DNA of 64,000 nucleotides from Isotricha intestinalis (Eukaryota > Ciliophora > Litostomatea > Vestibuliferida > Isotrichidae). Shown here in pieces: positions 1 to 10,237 of the stretch. Position 1 is the first letter of the stretch. Each line of letters starts with the position of its first letter. The notes under the pieces are model-generated. The model did no database searches and was not told where the DNA came from. It saw nothing but the letters and a program-made list of their open reading frames with translations. The position numbers and the translations under genes were made by a program. Location of the stretch: assembly GCA_023807065.1 (NCBI GenBank), contig JAJJLU010003473.1, positions 23,990-87,989 of the forward strand, given 5' to 3'.

Positions 1-1
1 A

Positions 2-2704
2 AGAAGAAAAAAAATTGAAGAAGATAAAAAAAAAGAAGAAGAATTAAAAAAAATTGAAGAATATAAAAAAAAAGAAGAAGAATTAAAACAAATTGAAGAA
101 GATAAAAAAAATGAAGAAATAAAAAAAAGAGAAAAAGATGCTTTGGAACAATTAGAAAATATTAGAAAAGAAAAAGAAAGAAAAAAAAAAGAAGAAGAAA
201 AAAAAAGAGAAGAAGAATTAAAAGAACAAGAAGAAATTAAATTAAAAGAACAAAAAAGACTTGAAGAAGAAATGAAAAGAAAAGAAAACCAAAGAAAAAA
301 ATTTGCAGAAATTCAATCACAATACGAAAAAATTAAAGAACAAGAAGCAAAATTAAAATCTGAAGAAAAAAATAGAGCTTCACAAAAATTATCTTCATCA
401 AAAATAAGTAATTTAACTTTAAACAATAATATTTTAAATAATAATTCAAATGTTTCTGTTTTTCCTTCAAATATAAAAAATAATTATCAAATAAATAATA
501 ATACAGATAATAATAATAATTTAAATAATAATAATTCAATAAGTGATGCAATAAAGAATAATATTATGAATAATGATATTATTAATAATAATACTATTAA
601 TAATACCATTAATAATACTATTAATCATAATAAAATAAATAATAATATAACAAATAATTTATTTAATTATAATTCAATTTCTAATAAAGATTACATAAGC
701 AATGAAATAACTGATAATATTAATAAAAATGTTAATAAAATTAATAATATTATTAATAATTTTCCAGTTTTCAGTCCACTTATTTCTACAAAAAAAGATG
801 ATTTTAAAGCACAAACAATAGTAAATGAATATAAAAAACAAAGTTCATTTCCGAATTATCAAACAGAAGAAAAGGAAATAATGGTTTTTGAAGAAACACC
901 TAAAAGACAAGATAGATCATTTGATCAAGGACAAACATATCAAAAACCAATTTCTTCTTCTTCTCATTTTTCAAATCAAAATATTGAAACTAAAAGTACA
1001 AAAGCTTTAGTATATTCTAGAAAAGGAATAAGAGCAAATTCAAATGAAAGAAATAATAATTCTATAATAAATTATACAAATAATCCAAATATTATTAATT
1101 CATATAATAATACTAATAATAATTTAGATTCTAATAAAAAAATTACTGAATATAATAATTTTTCGAATTCAAATAATACATCTAATAAAATTAATTTTCC
1201 AAATTCTCCAAATTTAAATAGTTCATTTAAAGAAAATGAAATAATATCAAAACCAAATGTTTTTTGTAGAAGTCCGGGAAAATATTCAAAACCAAAAGCA
1301 AACACACAGATAAATAATAGATATGTAAAAAATAATAATGATTATGAAAAATTAAATACTCCATTGACAAATAGTAAAATGAATAATAGTAATTCATATT
1401 CAAATAATAAAATGAATCAAAATAATAATTCATATAATTCAACTTCTCAATCATCACTATCAATTAATTTAGAAGACTTAATGATTCTAGAAGAAAAATT
1501 ATCTGAAATAATTAATGCCTTAAACACAAATAAATATATGAGTAATGAATGTTTTGAATATTGGAATTATTATTTTAATTGTTCATTATATGGTAGAATA
1601 GAAAAAGCTTTTAAAGGAAATGACTCAAATATAATTCAATCAAGTATAAACTATGAATTATTATCAATAATATTATGCTATGATATATCATTTGATAGAA
1701 GTTTACTAACAAAAGTATTTATAATGATAAAAGCAATATTAAATTTAAATCATAAGAATTTAATAATAATATGTGCACATATCTTAAGTAAAATATCAAA
1801 TGAAAGTTTAGGAAATACATGGGTATTTAAATTAAGAGATTTAGTAAACTCTGCAACATCAGTTTTAGATGAATCAGAATATGTATCGTTTAATGTAGAA
1901 CCATTATCCCCAATAGAAAAAATAAAATATAATACAAATTGTATATCTAGTGATATAAAAATAATATTAAAAAATTACCCATATACTCAACTTGCTGAAA
2001 ATTTAGTATCATTATATAAAAATATATCAGAAAATTCATATGAAGAAATAAATAAATTTTTCCGTGAAAAAATATTAAGAGTAGATAATCCAAATGCATC
2101 TGTTTTAGCATCAGTAGTATTAAAAGAAAATTCAAATTTTTTTACAGTAGCACCTCCATATTTAAAAACAAAAAATTTAAAGAAATATACTTTAGTTTTA
2201 GATTTAGATGAAACAATAATTCATTTTAAAGTAAATCCAAATAATGATTCTGAAGGAGTATTAAGAGTAAGACCAGGAATATTTGAATTTTTAGAAACTG
2301 TAGGTAAATATTATGAAATAATAGTTTTTACAGCAGCAACTCAAGATTATGCTGATTTATTAATTGATGCTATTGAAGAAAATAAAATATATTTTGATTA
2401 TAGATTATATAGACAACATGCTGTTATTATTGAAAATGATTTTGTTAAAGATTTAAATAGATTAGGAAGACCAATTGATAAAATAATTATTGTTGATAAT
2501 ATGCCTCAAAATTTTAGATTACAAAAAGAGAATGGAATTAACATTAGAGCTTTTTGGGGTGAAGATCCTTATGATACTTCACTTATTTATTTATGTCCTA
2601 TTTTAGTTAATATTGCTAAAGAAGGTGGTGATGTTAGAATTGGATTAAAAAAATATAGAGATGAAATTGTTAGGAAAGTTACTACAAATTTATCTAAACA
2701 TTAA
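2..2704 (+). CDS. FCP1/SCP-type HAD phosphatase with long coiled-coil N-terminus (5' end outside window)
   Basis: The frame is open from base 2, so the gene starts upstream of the window; no in-frame ATG is seen before the Lys/Glu-rich segment. Three visible parts: a highly charged coiled coil opening with three 13-residue repeats (about bases 14-130), a long Asn-rich disordered stretch (to about base 1450), and a C-terminal HAD phosphatase domain. That domain carries the DLDET catalytic signature near base 2200 (first Asp nucleophile), then VFTAATQDYADLL, and a downstream IIIVDNMPQNF motif supplying the acidic Mg-binding residue. This is the layout of SCP/FCP1/Dullard Ser/Thr phosphatases, whose known substrates include the RNA polymerase II CTD and SMADs. 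The substrate here cannot be told. The fusion to such a long coiled coil is unlike animal SCPs. It ends TAA followed at once by TGA. Confidence 0.88.
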   Translation, partial: RRKKIEEDKKKEEELKKIEEYKKKEEELKQIEEDKKNEEIKKREKDALEQLENIRKEKERKKKEEEKKREEELKEQEEIKLKEQKRLEEEMKRKENQRKKFAEIQSQYEKIKEQEAKLKSEEKNRASQKLSSSKISNLTLNNNILNNNSNVSVFPSNIKNNYQINNNTDNNNNLNNNNSISDAIKNNIMNNDIINNNTINNTINNTINHNKINNNITNNLFNYNSISNKDYISNEITDNINKNVNKINNIINNFPVFSPLISTKKDDFKAQTIVNEYKKQSSFPNYQTEEKEIMVFEETPKRQDRSFDQGQTYQKPISSSSHFSNQNIETKSTKALVYSRKGIRANSNERNNNSIINYTNNPNIINSYNNTNNNLDSNKKITEYNNFSNSNNTSNKINFPNSPNLNSSFKENEIISKPNVFCRSPGKYSKPKANTQINNRYVKNNNDYEKLNTPLTNSKMNNSNSYSNNKMNQNNNSYNSTSQSSLSINLEDLMILEEKLSEIINALNTNKYMSNECFEYWNYYFNCSLYGRIEKAFKGNDSNIIQSSINYELLSIILCYDISFDRSLLTKVFIMIKAILNLNHKNLIIICAHILSKISNESLGNTWVFKLRDLVNSATSVLDESEYVSFNVEPLSPIEKIKYNTNCISSDIKIILKNYPYTQLAENLVSLYKNISENSYEEINKFFREKILRVDNPNASVLASVVLKENSNFFTVAPPYLKTKNLKKYTLVLDLDETIIHFKVNPNNDSEGVLRVRPGIFEFLETVGKYYEIIVFTAATQDYADLLIDAIEENKIYFDYRLYRQHAVIIENDFVKDLNRLGRPIDKIIIVDNMPQNFRLQKENGINIRAFWGEDPYDTSLIYLCPILVNIAKEGGDVRIGLKKYRDEIVRKVTTNLSKH
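14..130 (+). repeat. 39-bp tandem repeat, three copies, in coding sequence
   Basis: Three consecutive 39-nt units at about 14-52, 53-91 and 92-130 encode 13-residue units of the form IEEDKKKEEELKK, diverging slightly. They form the visible start of the coiled coil of the phosphatase gene and probably continue upstream of the window. Confidence 0.7.
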
Positions 2705-2953
2705 TGAATATTTTTTAGGATTTTTCTTGTTTCGGGGTTTTATTTGATTTTTTTTGTCTTTCTTTTGGCTTTTCTTTTGGATTTTTTTCACTGTTATTTT
2801 TCTTTTTTTTTTGAATAGTTTTTTTTTAGATTTTTATTATTATATAATAATTGAAAAAAATTAATCTTTTTTATTTTTATGCTTTTAAAAATTATGTATT
2901 TATTTTTTTTTGATATTAAAACTAATTGAAAATAAAAAATTTAAAATAAATTT

Positions 2954-3217
2954 ATGGATTTAATTAAAAGTTTTTTTGTAATATTTATTTTTAATAATTT
3001 ATAGCAAACATTTTCTTGTTGCTCTCAGAATAATTCAAAACCAATAAGTGATATTATAGTAGATCATAATGTGCAAAAAGAATCCGAAAGAAAAATAAAT
3101 GTAAATAATAAAGAAAAAGAAAATGATAATCATAGTACAGAGAAAACTAAATTTGAAAAGAAAAATAAAAAAAAAAATGCATTTATTAGAGCTCCTACAG
3201 TATTGAATAAAAATTAA
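2954..3217 (+). CDS. small two-exon protein with N-terminal Cys pair, unrecognised
   Basis: Exon 1 is 2954-2977 (MDLIKSFF), followed by a 27-nt GT-AG intron at 2978-3004, and exon 2 is 3005-3217 ending TAA. Spliced product is 78 residues. Evidence that it is real: the intron has the same size class and T/A-rich makeup as the other introns in the window, the join keeps frame, and exon 2 uses coding-like residues (Cys, Gln, Ser, Glu, Arg) without a stop for 70 codons. The N-terminus MDLIKSFFQTFSCCS pairs a short hydrophobic start with adjacent cysteines, which would suit palmitoylation at a membrane. The rest is charged and probably disordered, ending FIRAPTVLNKN. I do not recognise a family. 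The alternative is a relic that happens to be open. Confidence 0.55.
2978..3004 (+). other. 27-nt spliceosomal intron
   Basis: It begins GTAATATTT and ends TTTATAG, interrupts the small gene at 2954 in phase 0, and contains an in-frame stop if not removed. It is the shortest of four introns placed here. Confidence 0.6.
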
Positions 3218-4081
3218 TCATTTTTTTATTTATATATTTCAAAATTATTTTATTCTATTGATTATAAAACAATTAAATTTTATATATGTAGCATAAACAT
3301 TATTTTTAATTTTAAATTTCAAGTTCTTATTACATTCAATAAAAAAATTTATTTGATAATTCATTAATATTAAATTGCTATTTCTAATAAATAATAATCA
3401 ATAAAATAATAAATATTTTTATGACTTCATAAATTTATTTTATATTTATTTTTTTTATATATTTTTAAAGATACAACTGGAAAAACAATTTATTATATTG
3501 AAAAAAATATTAACAGAAAAAAAGTATTATTAATTGAATAATAAATGTTAAACATTATTAATATGATTTTTAAATTTTTCTAATTGAATTAATTCTATTA
3601 TTAAATAAGCTTCTTCTTTAAAAAAAAGTAAAGAAGAAAATCAATGAAAAATATTAAAAAATTTTTTATTTTATTTTTTTGTGAAAATATTTTAGAAAAA
3701 TTCATTTTTTCTTTTTTATATTATTTGAGCAACCATTTTATAAACTATTAAAATTTTTCAAAATATATATATTTGAAGAGTGATGAATTATTAAATTAAA
3801 AAAAATTTTTTAATTCATTAAAGTTATATTTTAAACTTTTTATATGAGAATTCATTTTTCAAAAAAAATAATGTTGATTTTGGTGTTCAATATAAATAAT
3901 AATCTTGACTTTATTTTTCTAAAACAATTATTTTCCAATAAAATATAATTTTAAATTAATTTATAAAAAATATAAATGTGATTCTAATTTCATATAATTC
4001 AGATTTGACAATAATATATTTAATATAATAATTTTATTTTTTATTCATAAATTATTTAAAATTCATTAAATAACCATTACA
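3218..4081. other. intergenic, no feature seen
   Basis: AT-rich DNA with stops in all frames. I see no RNA gene, repeat or convincing coding relic. Confidence 0.6.
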
Positions 4082-5224
4082 ATGAATTCCCTTCAAAAAA
4101 ATATAAATAAAGAAAATAATATACATATAATAAAAGATGATATTTCTGAAGACGAAGAAGAAAAGGAAATAAGAGTTCCAGAAAAATTTGAGAAAAAAAC
4201 AATTCAATCAATAAAATTTTCAGAAAAAGAGAAGGAAGAAATGGTTAAAAATTATAAAATAGCATTATTAAAAGAAATAGGAGTAATATTAATATTAATA
4301 TATAATAAAAATATAATAAAAACACTTCAAATAGAAAATGAAAAAAATAAAATAGAAAATGAAGAATTAGAAAAAAGATTAAATAAATCAAAAGAACAAA
4401 TATCATATTGTTCAGAAATTTTAGGTACATATTATAATAAATTTATAATAGAATCAGTAATAAAAAATATGATGAAACATTTAAAAACATATAAATCAAA
4501 AATTTTAGAAATAAATAAAGTTAAAGATTTAATAACAATGACAACATATATAAAAAAAAAAACTAGAATTCCTTCTTTAAATAAAAAAATAAATAAAAAT
4601 AAAGGTAAATTAAATAGAAGTAATTCAACTTTAAACCATAGTAGCAATAATTTAAAAATAGCTTTAACAACTCTTTTTGCTCAATTAAGAGATATTAAAA
4701 GAAGTTTAAATAATAGTGTAAATGATATTAATGATATGTTTAAAATCCCTTTAAAAGAATTTCCTGAATTTAAAATTAAAGAAATTCAGGAAGAATTATT
4801 TTATGAAGTTTTTCAAAATGATCCTTTAATTAAAGATTGTATTGAAAAATTTAGATTTCAAAGTGATTATCATATTTCTATTAGAGAAATTGAATGTGGA
4901 ATTGAAAGTATTTTTGGGAAAATAATAAAAAAAAAATTTATTTTTAATGAAGACAAAAAAAGTGATTTAAAAGCAAATTATAAAAATAAAATTTTGAATA
5001 TGGAAAATAATTTAGTTGAAGGTAATGATGTTAATTTGGAAAAAAATGAAGATAATAATATTAATGAAGATTATATTGAAGATATTGAAGTAAATCAATT
5101 TAAAGAAAATTTAAAGAATTATAATCTTTATAGTTCACAAAAGAAAAAATTAAAATGTAATGTTTCTAAAAAATGGATTAAAAATCTTATAAATGGTTTA
5201 AAAGATTGTAAAACATTTAAATAA
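4082..5224 (+). CDS. coiled-coil protein of unknown function, 380 aa
   Basis: Opens at ATG 4082, ends TAA. The N-terminal 50 residues are acidic. Residues about 55-125 form a likely coiled coil with an EELEKRLNKSKEQ heptad-like segment, and the middle is basic with a Ser/Asn-rich patch (about 175-195). Residues 200-290 look folded (FPEFKIKEIQEELF, then a predicted helical segment), and the tail is charged and low-complexity. I do not recognise the family and no membrane segment or signal peptide is convincing. Codon use and composition match neighbouring genes. It could be a cytoskeletal or basal-body coiled-coil protein, but that is guesswork. Confidence 0.75.
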   Translation: MNSLQKNINKENNIHIIKDDISEDEEEKEIRVPEKFEKKTIQSIKFSEKEKEEMVKNYKIALLKEIGVILILIYNKNIIKTLQIENEKNKIENEELEKRLNKSKEQISYCSEILGTYYNKFIIESVIKNMMKHLKTYKSKILEINKVKDLITMTTYIKKKTRIPSLNKKINKNKGKLNRSNSTLNHSSNNLKIALTTLFAQLRDIKRSLNNSVNDINDMFKIPLKEFPEFKIKEIQEELFYEVFQNDPLIKDCIEKFRFQSDYHISIREIECGIESIFGKIIKKKFIFNEDKKSDLKANYKNKILNMENNLVEGNDVNLEKNEDNNINEDYIEDIEVNQFKENLKNYNLYSSQKKKLKCNVSKKWIKNLINGLKDCKTFK

Positions 5225-5365
5225 AAAAATACAAATAATTTTTAAATAATATAATAATCTTTAATTAAAACTTAAATCTTCCGTTATAAGAAGAAATTGA
5301 GTAAAAAACTAAAAAAAAATAAAAAATAAAAATTTTTCCTTTTTTTAATATTAAATAATTGTTAT

Positions 5366-5611
5366 TTATTTTTTATCTTCAGGAATAACTCTATAAACAC
5401 AATAAAGGATACTATTATTTTCAACTGCATAATCATCAAGAGTAAAATCATTTCTTAAAATTTTTCCAGATAAAGTAAAATATAAATCTTCTGCTTTTTC
5501 ACCAGTTCCTAATCTTGAAACATACAAATTTTTTAAATCAAATATTGAAGTTGTTTCAGGAACATCAAAAGTTTCCATTTTAGCATTTGTATTTTTAACA
5601 TATAGCTTCAT
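5366..5611 (-). CDS. ubiquitin-like domain protein, 81 aa
   Basis: A complete small ORF (ATG at 5611, TAA at 5366) is almost entirely one ubiquitin-like beta-grasp domain. It has MKLYVKNTNAKMETFDVP (two N-terminal strands), a TSIFDLKNLYVSRLG helix in the place of the ubiquitin helix, and LYFTLSGKILRNDFTLDDYAV matching the ubiquitin L-x-x-x-GK-x-L-x-x-x-x-T-L-x-D-Y core. It lacks a C-terminal Gly-Gly and ends in charged residues. It is therefore probably not conjugated by the usual route, but acts as a stand-alone ubiquitin-like module. The extra length after the domain is only a few residues. Confidence 0.8.
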   Translation of the reverse strand: MKLYVKNTNAKMETFDVPETTSIFDLKNLYVSRLGTGEKAEDLYFTLSGKILRNDFTLDDYAVENNSILYCVYRVIPEDKK

Positions 5612-5766
5612 TTATTTTATTTTTTTTAAGTTATTCTTTTAATATTTTATTATAAAAAAATATTAATATATTATTTTATTTAATTTTTATTTTGGAAAAA
5701 AAACTATTCACACATCATATAATTTTTCTTTAAGAGTTTCAAATAGATTTAAAAAACTAAACAATA

Positions 5767-8700
5767 TTATTCCAAATTTTTACATAACAAATAATAAGTT
5801 GCAGTTGCATAATTAACTTCATTATTTCTTAAACAATTAACTAAATATTTTTTATCATATCCAACATACATTTCAATATCTTTAATTATATCATTTCTAA
5901 TTATTAAATTTTGAGAATTGTCATTAAAAGAATCATTACTTAAAGATCTAATTTTAGGAGAATAAATTTTATTATTTTTTTTTTTATTAATAATATTATT
6001 ACTTTTACACATATTATTAGGAGAATTTGCTTTTGAAAAAGAATTAAATGAACTATTATTATTATTTGATTCATTTGAATTTTGAGTTTTAATAATTCCA
6101 TTATCAAAATCCTTATTGTTATTTAACTCATATTTTATATTTTCTCTTTGTGCTTTTCCTCTAAAACGGCAAATAGCATTTTCAATATTAACATCTTTAC
6201 AAATTATATTATTATTATTTTCACTAGCATATGAATTATAAGGAGCTAAAATTAAACTTTTAGTTAAACCTACTTTTTTATTTTCATCAATTTTAGTATC
6301 TAAATTTTCATCAGTAAAATTTTCAATTAAATTTTCTTTACTACTATTTAAATAATCAACATCAAATTTTTTCAATAAAAATTTTTCAGCATCAGTAAAC
6401 AAATCAACACATTTTCTTTGATTTAAATTGACATTATTTAACCAAGGATGTTTTAAAATTTGATTAATATTAATTCTTTTTTTAGGATCAACTTGAAGCA
6501 TTCCATCAATTAAATCATTAATCTCATTACTAACGCCTTTTAACTTATTATACTTTCCGCTTAGAATAATTTTTTGTAAATCTTTAATATTATTAGCTTT
6601 AAAAGGTTGAACACCAGCAACCATATAATATAAAGTAACACCAGCAGACCAAATATCACATTCAAAGCCTTCATAACCTTTATCTTTAAATATCTCAGGT
6701 GCTATATATGCTGGAGTTCCACAATGATCATACATAATATCTATTGGATTTATTTTTTTAGATACTCCAAAATCACATATTTTAATTGTATTATTTAAAT
6801 CTATTAATATATTATCTAATTTTATATCTCTGTGTACTATTTTATTTTCATGAATATATTTTAATCCTTCTATTAATTGCTTAAATATTATTTTTGCCGA
6901 AGTTTCTGTTATTTTTGATCTTTTTCGTATAAAATTTAATAAATCATCACATATATATTCCATTACTATTAATATATGTTTTTCTGTTTCAAAGGAATCT
7001 AATATTCTAATTTTTTATTTTTATATAAAAAATAATTTTACTGTGATATAAAGGGATGATGAAGAAGACTTAATATTTCTATTTCATTTTTTATTTTTTG
7101 ACTTCTATTTTTTGATTTTATATTTTTCTTATTAAAAGATTTTATTGCAACTAAACGTCCTGAACAAATATGCAATGCTATATTTACTTTTCCAAAAGCA
7201 CCTTTTCCTATTACTCTACCATATTTATAAAAGTTTTTTTGAGATGTAGGATATATTCCTTTTGTATAATGAACTATTTATTTTTAATTATATAATTTAT
7301 TTTACATTTTTTAATATAATTGGATATATTTTCCATTTCTTTTCTGTAATATGATGATTCTTTCATTGTTGATTGAATTGATTGATTTGTTTCATTATTT
7401 TGAATTTTTTTATTTCTTTCTTTTTCTTTCTCACTTCCTTTTTTATTTTCTTCTATTTTTTGATTGTTTATTTTTTTTTCATTTTTATTTAAATTACATA
7501 AATTTTTTATTTCTTTTTTAACATTAAGGTTTACTTTTTTTATATTTTGATTTGAATTATTTTTACTTAAATAACCATTATTATTTTTTTTTTGATTTTT
7601 ATTTATATTGATTTCAGGAGAGTTAATAACTGAAATAGGAATTTCTTTAATAATTGAATTATTATTATTATTTATTTTAGAATTATTTATATAATTAGAA
7701 TTATCTATTATTTTACTTGAAGATTTCGAATTATGTTTACTTTGAAGTGTTGTCACACTTTTTATATTTTTATTAAATTTTAATTGAAATTTCATTTGTA
7801 GATAATCTTTTTCAATTTCTTCTTTTTTTTTACTCGATTTATTACTTAAAGAAGAAGTATTTTTAGTTGAATTATTATTTTTTAATCCAGAAGCAATATA
7901 TTCTAAATATTTAATATTATTCATTTTAAAAAAATTTTTATCAGTTGCATTTCCTTGAGAAGGTTTTAATAATTTACTTGTGTTAGAATTATTTAATTTA
8001 GAAGATATTTCAGATAAATTTTTCATACTAAAATGATTATTTGATTTTAACAATGAAATTATTGAAGGTTTTATATTTATATTGCCTTTATGATTTGATA
8101 TTATATAATTTAAAATTTCAAAATTTTTTGAAGTATTTTTTTTATTATCATTTAAATTTTTTTTTTCTGAAGAATCTTTCCTTGAAGTATCCTTTGAAGG
8201 ATAAGAAGTTTTATTTAATTGTTTTATATTGTACTTAGAATTATTATGAAAAAAAGTTCCACTTGACCTATTTAATTTATATTTTTCTGTAATTTCTGGA
8301 TATTGTTTTTTTGATAAACTACTATATAAATAATTTTTTAACGTTATTTGATTATTATTTTTTTTTCCTTTTGAACTATTATTATTTCCTTGACTTATTG
8401 AATTCATAAAAGAATATTTTTTTTTCTGAGTAAAATCACTTGATATATTTACTTTTTCTTCTTTATATTTTAAATTTTCAAAATTTGGAGTTAATGGATT
8501 ATTAATTTCTTCTTCATTGCTTTTACTTTTTTTTAATTTATTATTATTATAATAACTTTTCTGATTATTTTTTAATGAATTTTCAAATTGACTATTTGAT
8601 TTAAATATATATGAATGAGAATATTTTGATAAAATATTTTGAGTTGAATGTTGTTTTGAATATATTTTCTGTATTTTTTTCATAAATAAATCATCAAAAT

Positions 8701-9073
8701 TATTTTCTTTTAAATGATCCTTTATTTTATTCCCTTGAAATATTTGATTATTATTAATTATACTATTATTAATTTTATTATTTTCTTTAATTTCTTTTAT
8801 TTCATGAGAGTGATTTATTGATTTAAAAACATGATTAGGAGAATTTTTTGTAGTTTTATATTTTTGAATTGGTTTTTCCTTAATTTCTTTTCTAAAAGTT
8901 TTTGGAAAATTTTTTGAATCATGCTTATAATTATATATATTATTATTATTTTTTTGAGAAGATATTTTACATTGTTTAGAAAGATATTTAGATAAATAAT
9001 TTGACAATGGACTTTTTTGGGTAGAAGAATAACCATAATTCATATTATTAACTTTTATTTTTTTAATAATCAT
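5767..9073 (-). CDS. SNF1/MARK-like Ser/Thr kinase with 590-residue disordered N-terminus and C-terminal UBA-like domain (3 exons)
   Basis: Three exons on the minus strand, 9073-7306, 7273-7042 and 7006-5767, are separated by GT-AG introns of 32 and 35 nt. The joins keep frame (phases 1 and 2) and rebuild an uninterrupted kinase. Exon 1 gives the Asn/Ser/Lys-rich tail. Exon 2 gives the glycine loop GKGAFGKV, the VAIK lysine and the helix-C Glu. Exon 3 gives HRDIKLDN, DFG, the CGTPAYIAPE activation segment and the rest of the C-lobe. All catalytic residues are present, so it should be active. The last 45 residues (LRNNEVNYATATYYLL) resemble the UBA-like element of AMPK/MARK kinases. Product is about 1079 aa from ATG 9073; a second ATG at 9043 is also possible. 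Without splicing it would be misread as an orphan protein plus a truncated kinase. Confidence 0.88.
7007..7041 (-). other. 35-nt intron 2 of the SNF1/MARK-like kinase
   Basis: On the minus strand it runs GTAAAATTATT to AAAAATTAG. Removing it joins HHPFIS(Q) to ILDSFETEKHILIVMEY, the expected continuation from helix C to strand 5 of a kinase. It contains in-frame TAA codons. Confidence 0.88.
7274..7305 (-). other. 32-nt intron 1 of the SNF1/MARK-like kinase
   Basis: On the minus strand it runs GTAAAATAAA to ATAAATAG. It is phase 1: the upstream T joins TT to give Phe and restores the frame into the kinase N-lobe. Its last three bases are the TAG that would otherwise terminate the upstream ORF. 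Confidence 0.85.
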
Positions 9074-9232
9074 ATTGAATTTAAATAATAATATCAAATT
9101 ATTTTAAATTTAAATTTATATAAATCATTCAAATTGAAATTTAATATATATAACAAAAACTTAAATTAATTAAAAAGACTTTTTATCACAAAAATATAAA
9201 AAATAAATTTAAAATATTTAAATCCTTATCTA

Positions 9233-9979
9233 TCATTTCTCCGTTTTTTTCCTTTTTGATAATTTCTTTATTATTTTAATTGTATCATTAAACTCAACAT
9301 CAAACTCCCAATTATTATTTGCCAATTTTTCTTTTTAATTTTCTTAAACACATTTATTATTCTATCATAAGCTTCTTTAATATTATTTATTTATATCAAA
9401 ATATTTTCCTTTATAAGAATATCTGTATAATCCTCTTCATGTATTTTTCTATTTAGAAAAGAATCATTATATGGATCTTTATTTATCGTATAAAACAATT
9501 CCAATCTTATTATTATTTTTATCTTCTTCATATAACTTTAAGTAATTTATATGTTTTTTCTGCTTACCATTTTTAATTTATATTAATTATTATAATTATA
9601 AATATTTCAGTTCTTTTTTATAAATTATTTTTTATGTGTTATTTAAATTCTTTGATTAAATGATTAGTATATTGAATTTGATTGTTTTTTGAAAAAATAT
9701 ATTTAAGAATAAATTACTTTTGGATTTTTATTATTTATTTTATTTCATTTTCATTGCATAATCTTTCTTTTAAAATACCAAAAAAACTTTACATTAAGTA
9801 TTTTTTTCAATTCTATTTTGAAAAAAATGCTTTAAATTTGAAAAGAATTAAAACATCATCTCCTATTATTTCATCATTTTCAAGATAACCAATGAGTATA
9901 TTATTATTAAAAGAAAAAATTGAACTTTCATCATTTATAAGACTTTCCTTGGTATTTATTTTTAGAGAATTAAACTCAT
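9233..9979 (-). pseudogene. probable decayed gene, family unknown
   Basis: The minus strand holds successive open stretches in shifting frames with coding-like composition. One 50-codon stretch near 9970-9820 includes ILIGYLENDEIIGDDVLI. Later pieces include KDPYNDSFLNRKIHEEDYTD (about 9480-9420) and NNNWEFDVEFNDTIKIIKKL (about 9320-9260). They are separated by stops and frameshifts. Acidic and aromatic residues at this density are not expected from random AT-rich DNA. I cannot name the family. The rest of the 9074-10237 gap shows nothing else; the short hydrophobic ORF on the plus strand at 9682 is its antisense shadow. Confidence 0.4.
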
Positions 9980-10237
9980 TTTTTTTTAACTTTTGGTGGG
10001 AAATTAAATTAAATTGAATTCAAAAGGATTATTTATATATTCTTTTTTTATTATTGAAATTTATAAATTTCAAATATGTTTAATTTATTATATATCATTT
10101 ATTTCAAATAAATTGATTTTTACTTGTTTTAAAGATAAAGCCTTTTTACTTTTTTGAATAATTTTATTTAAAGAAATTATTTAAATTTTATTTTGGAAGG
10201 TCAAATTAAATATTAATATTAAATTATTCTTATATAA

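Noticed and set aside
2705..2830. T-rich 3' flank that gives a 36-codon Lys/Pro/Glu peptide on the minus strand
   Set aside because: Bounded by stops on both sides, no ATG, and low-complexity; more likely a 3' flank of the phosphatase gene.
9682..9888. 68-codon plus-strand ORF
   Set aside because: Its codons start without an ATG context and it is antisense to the relic at 9233-9979, whose peptides look more like protein.
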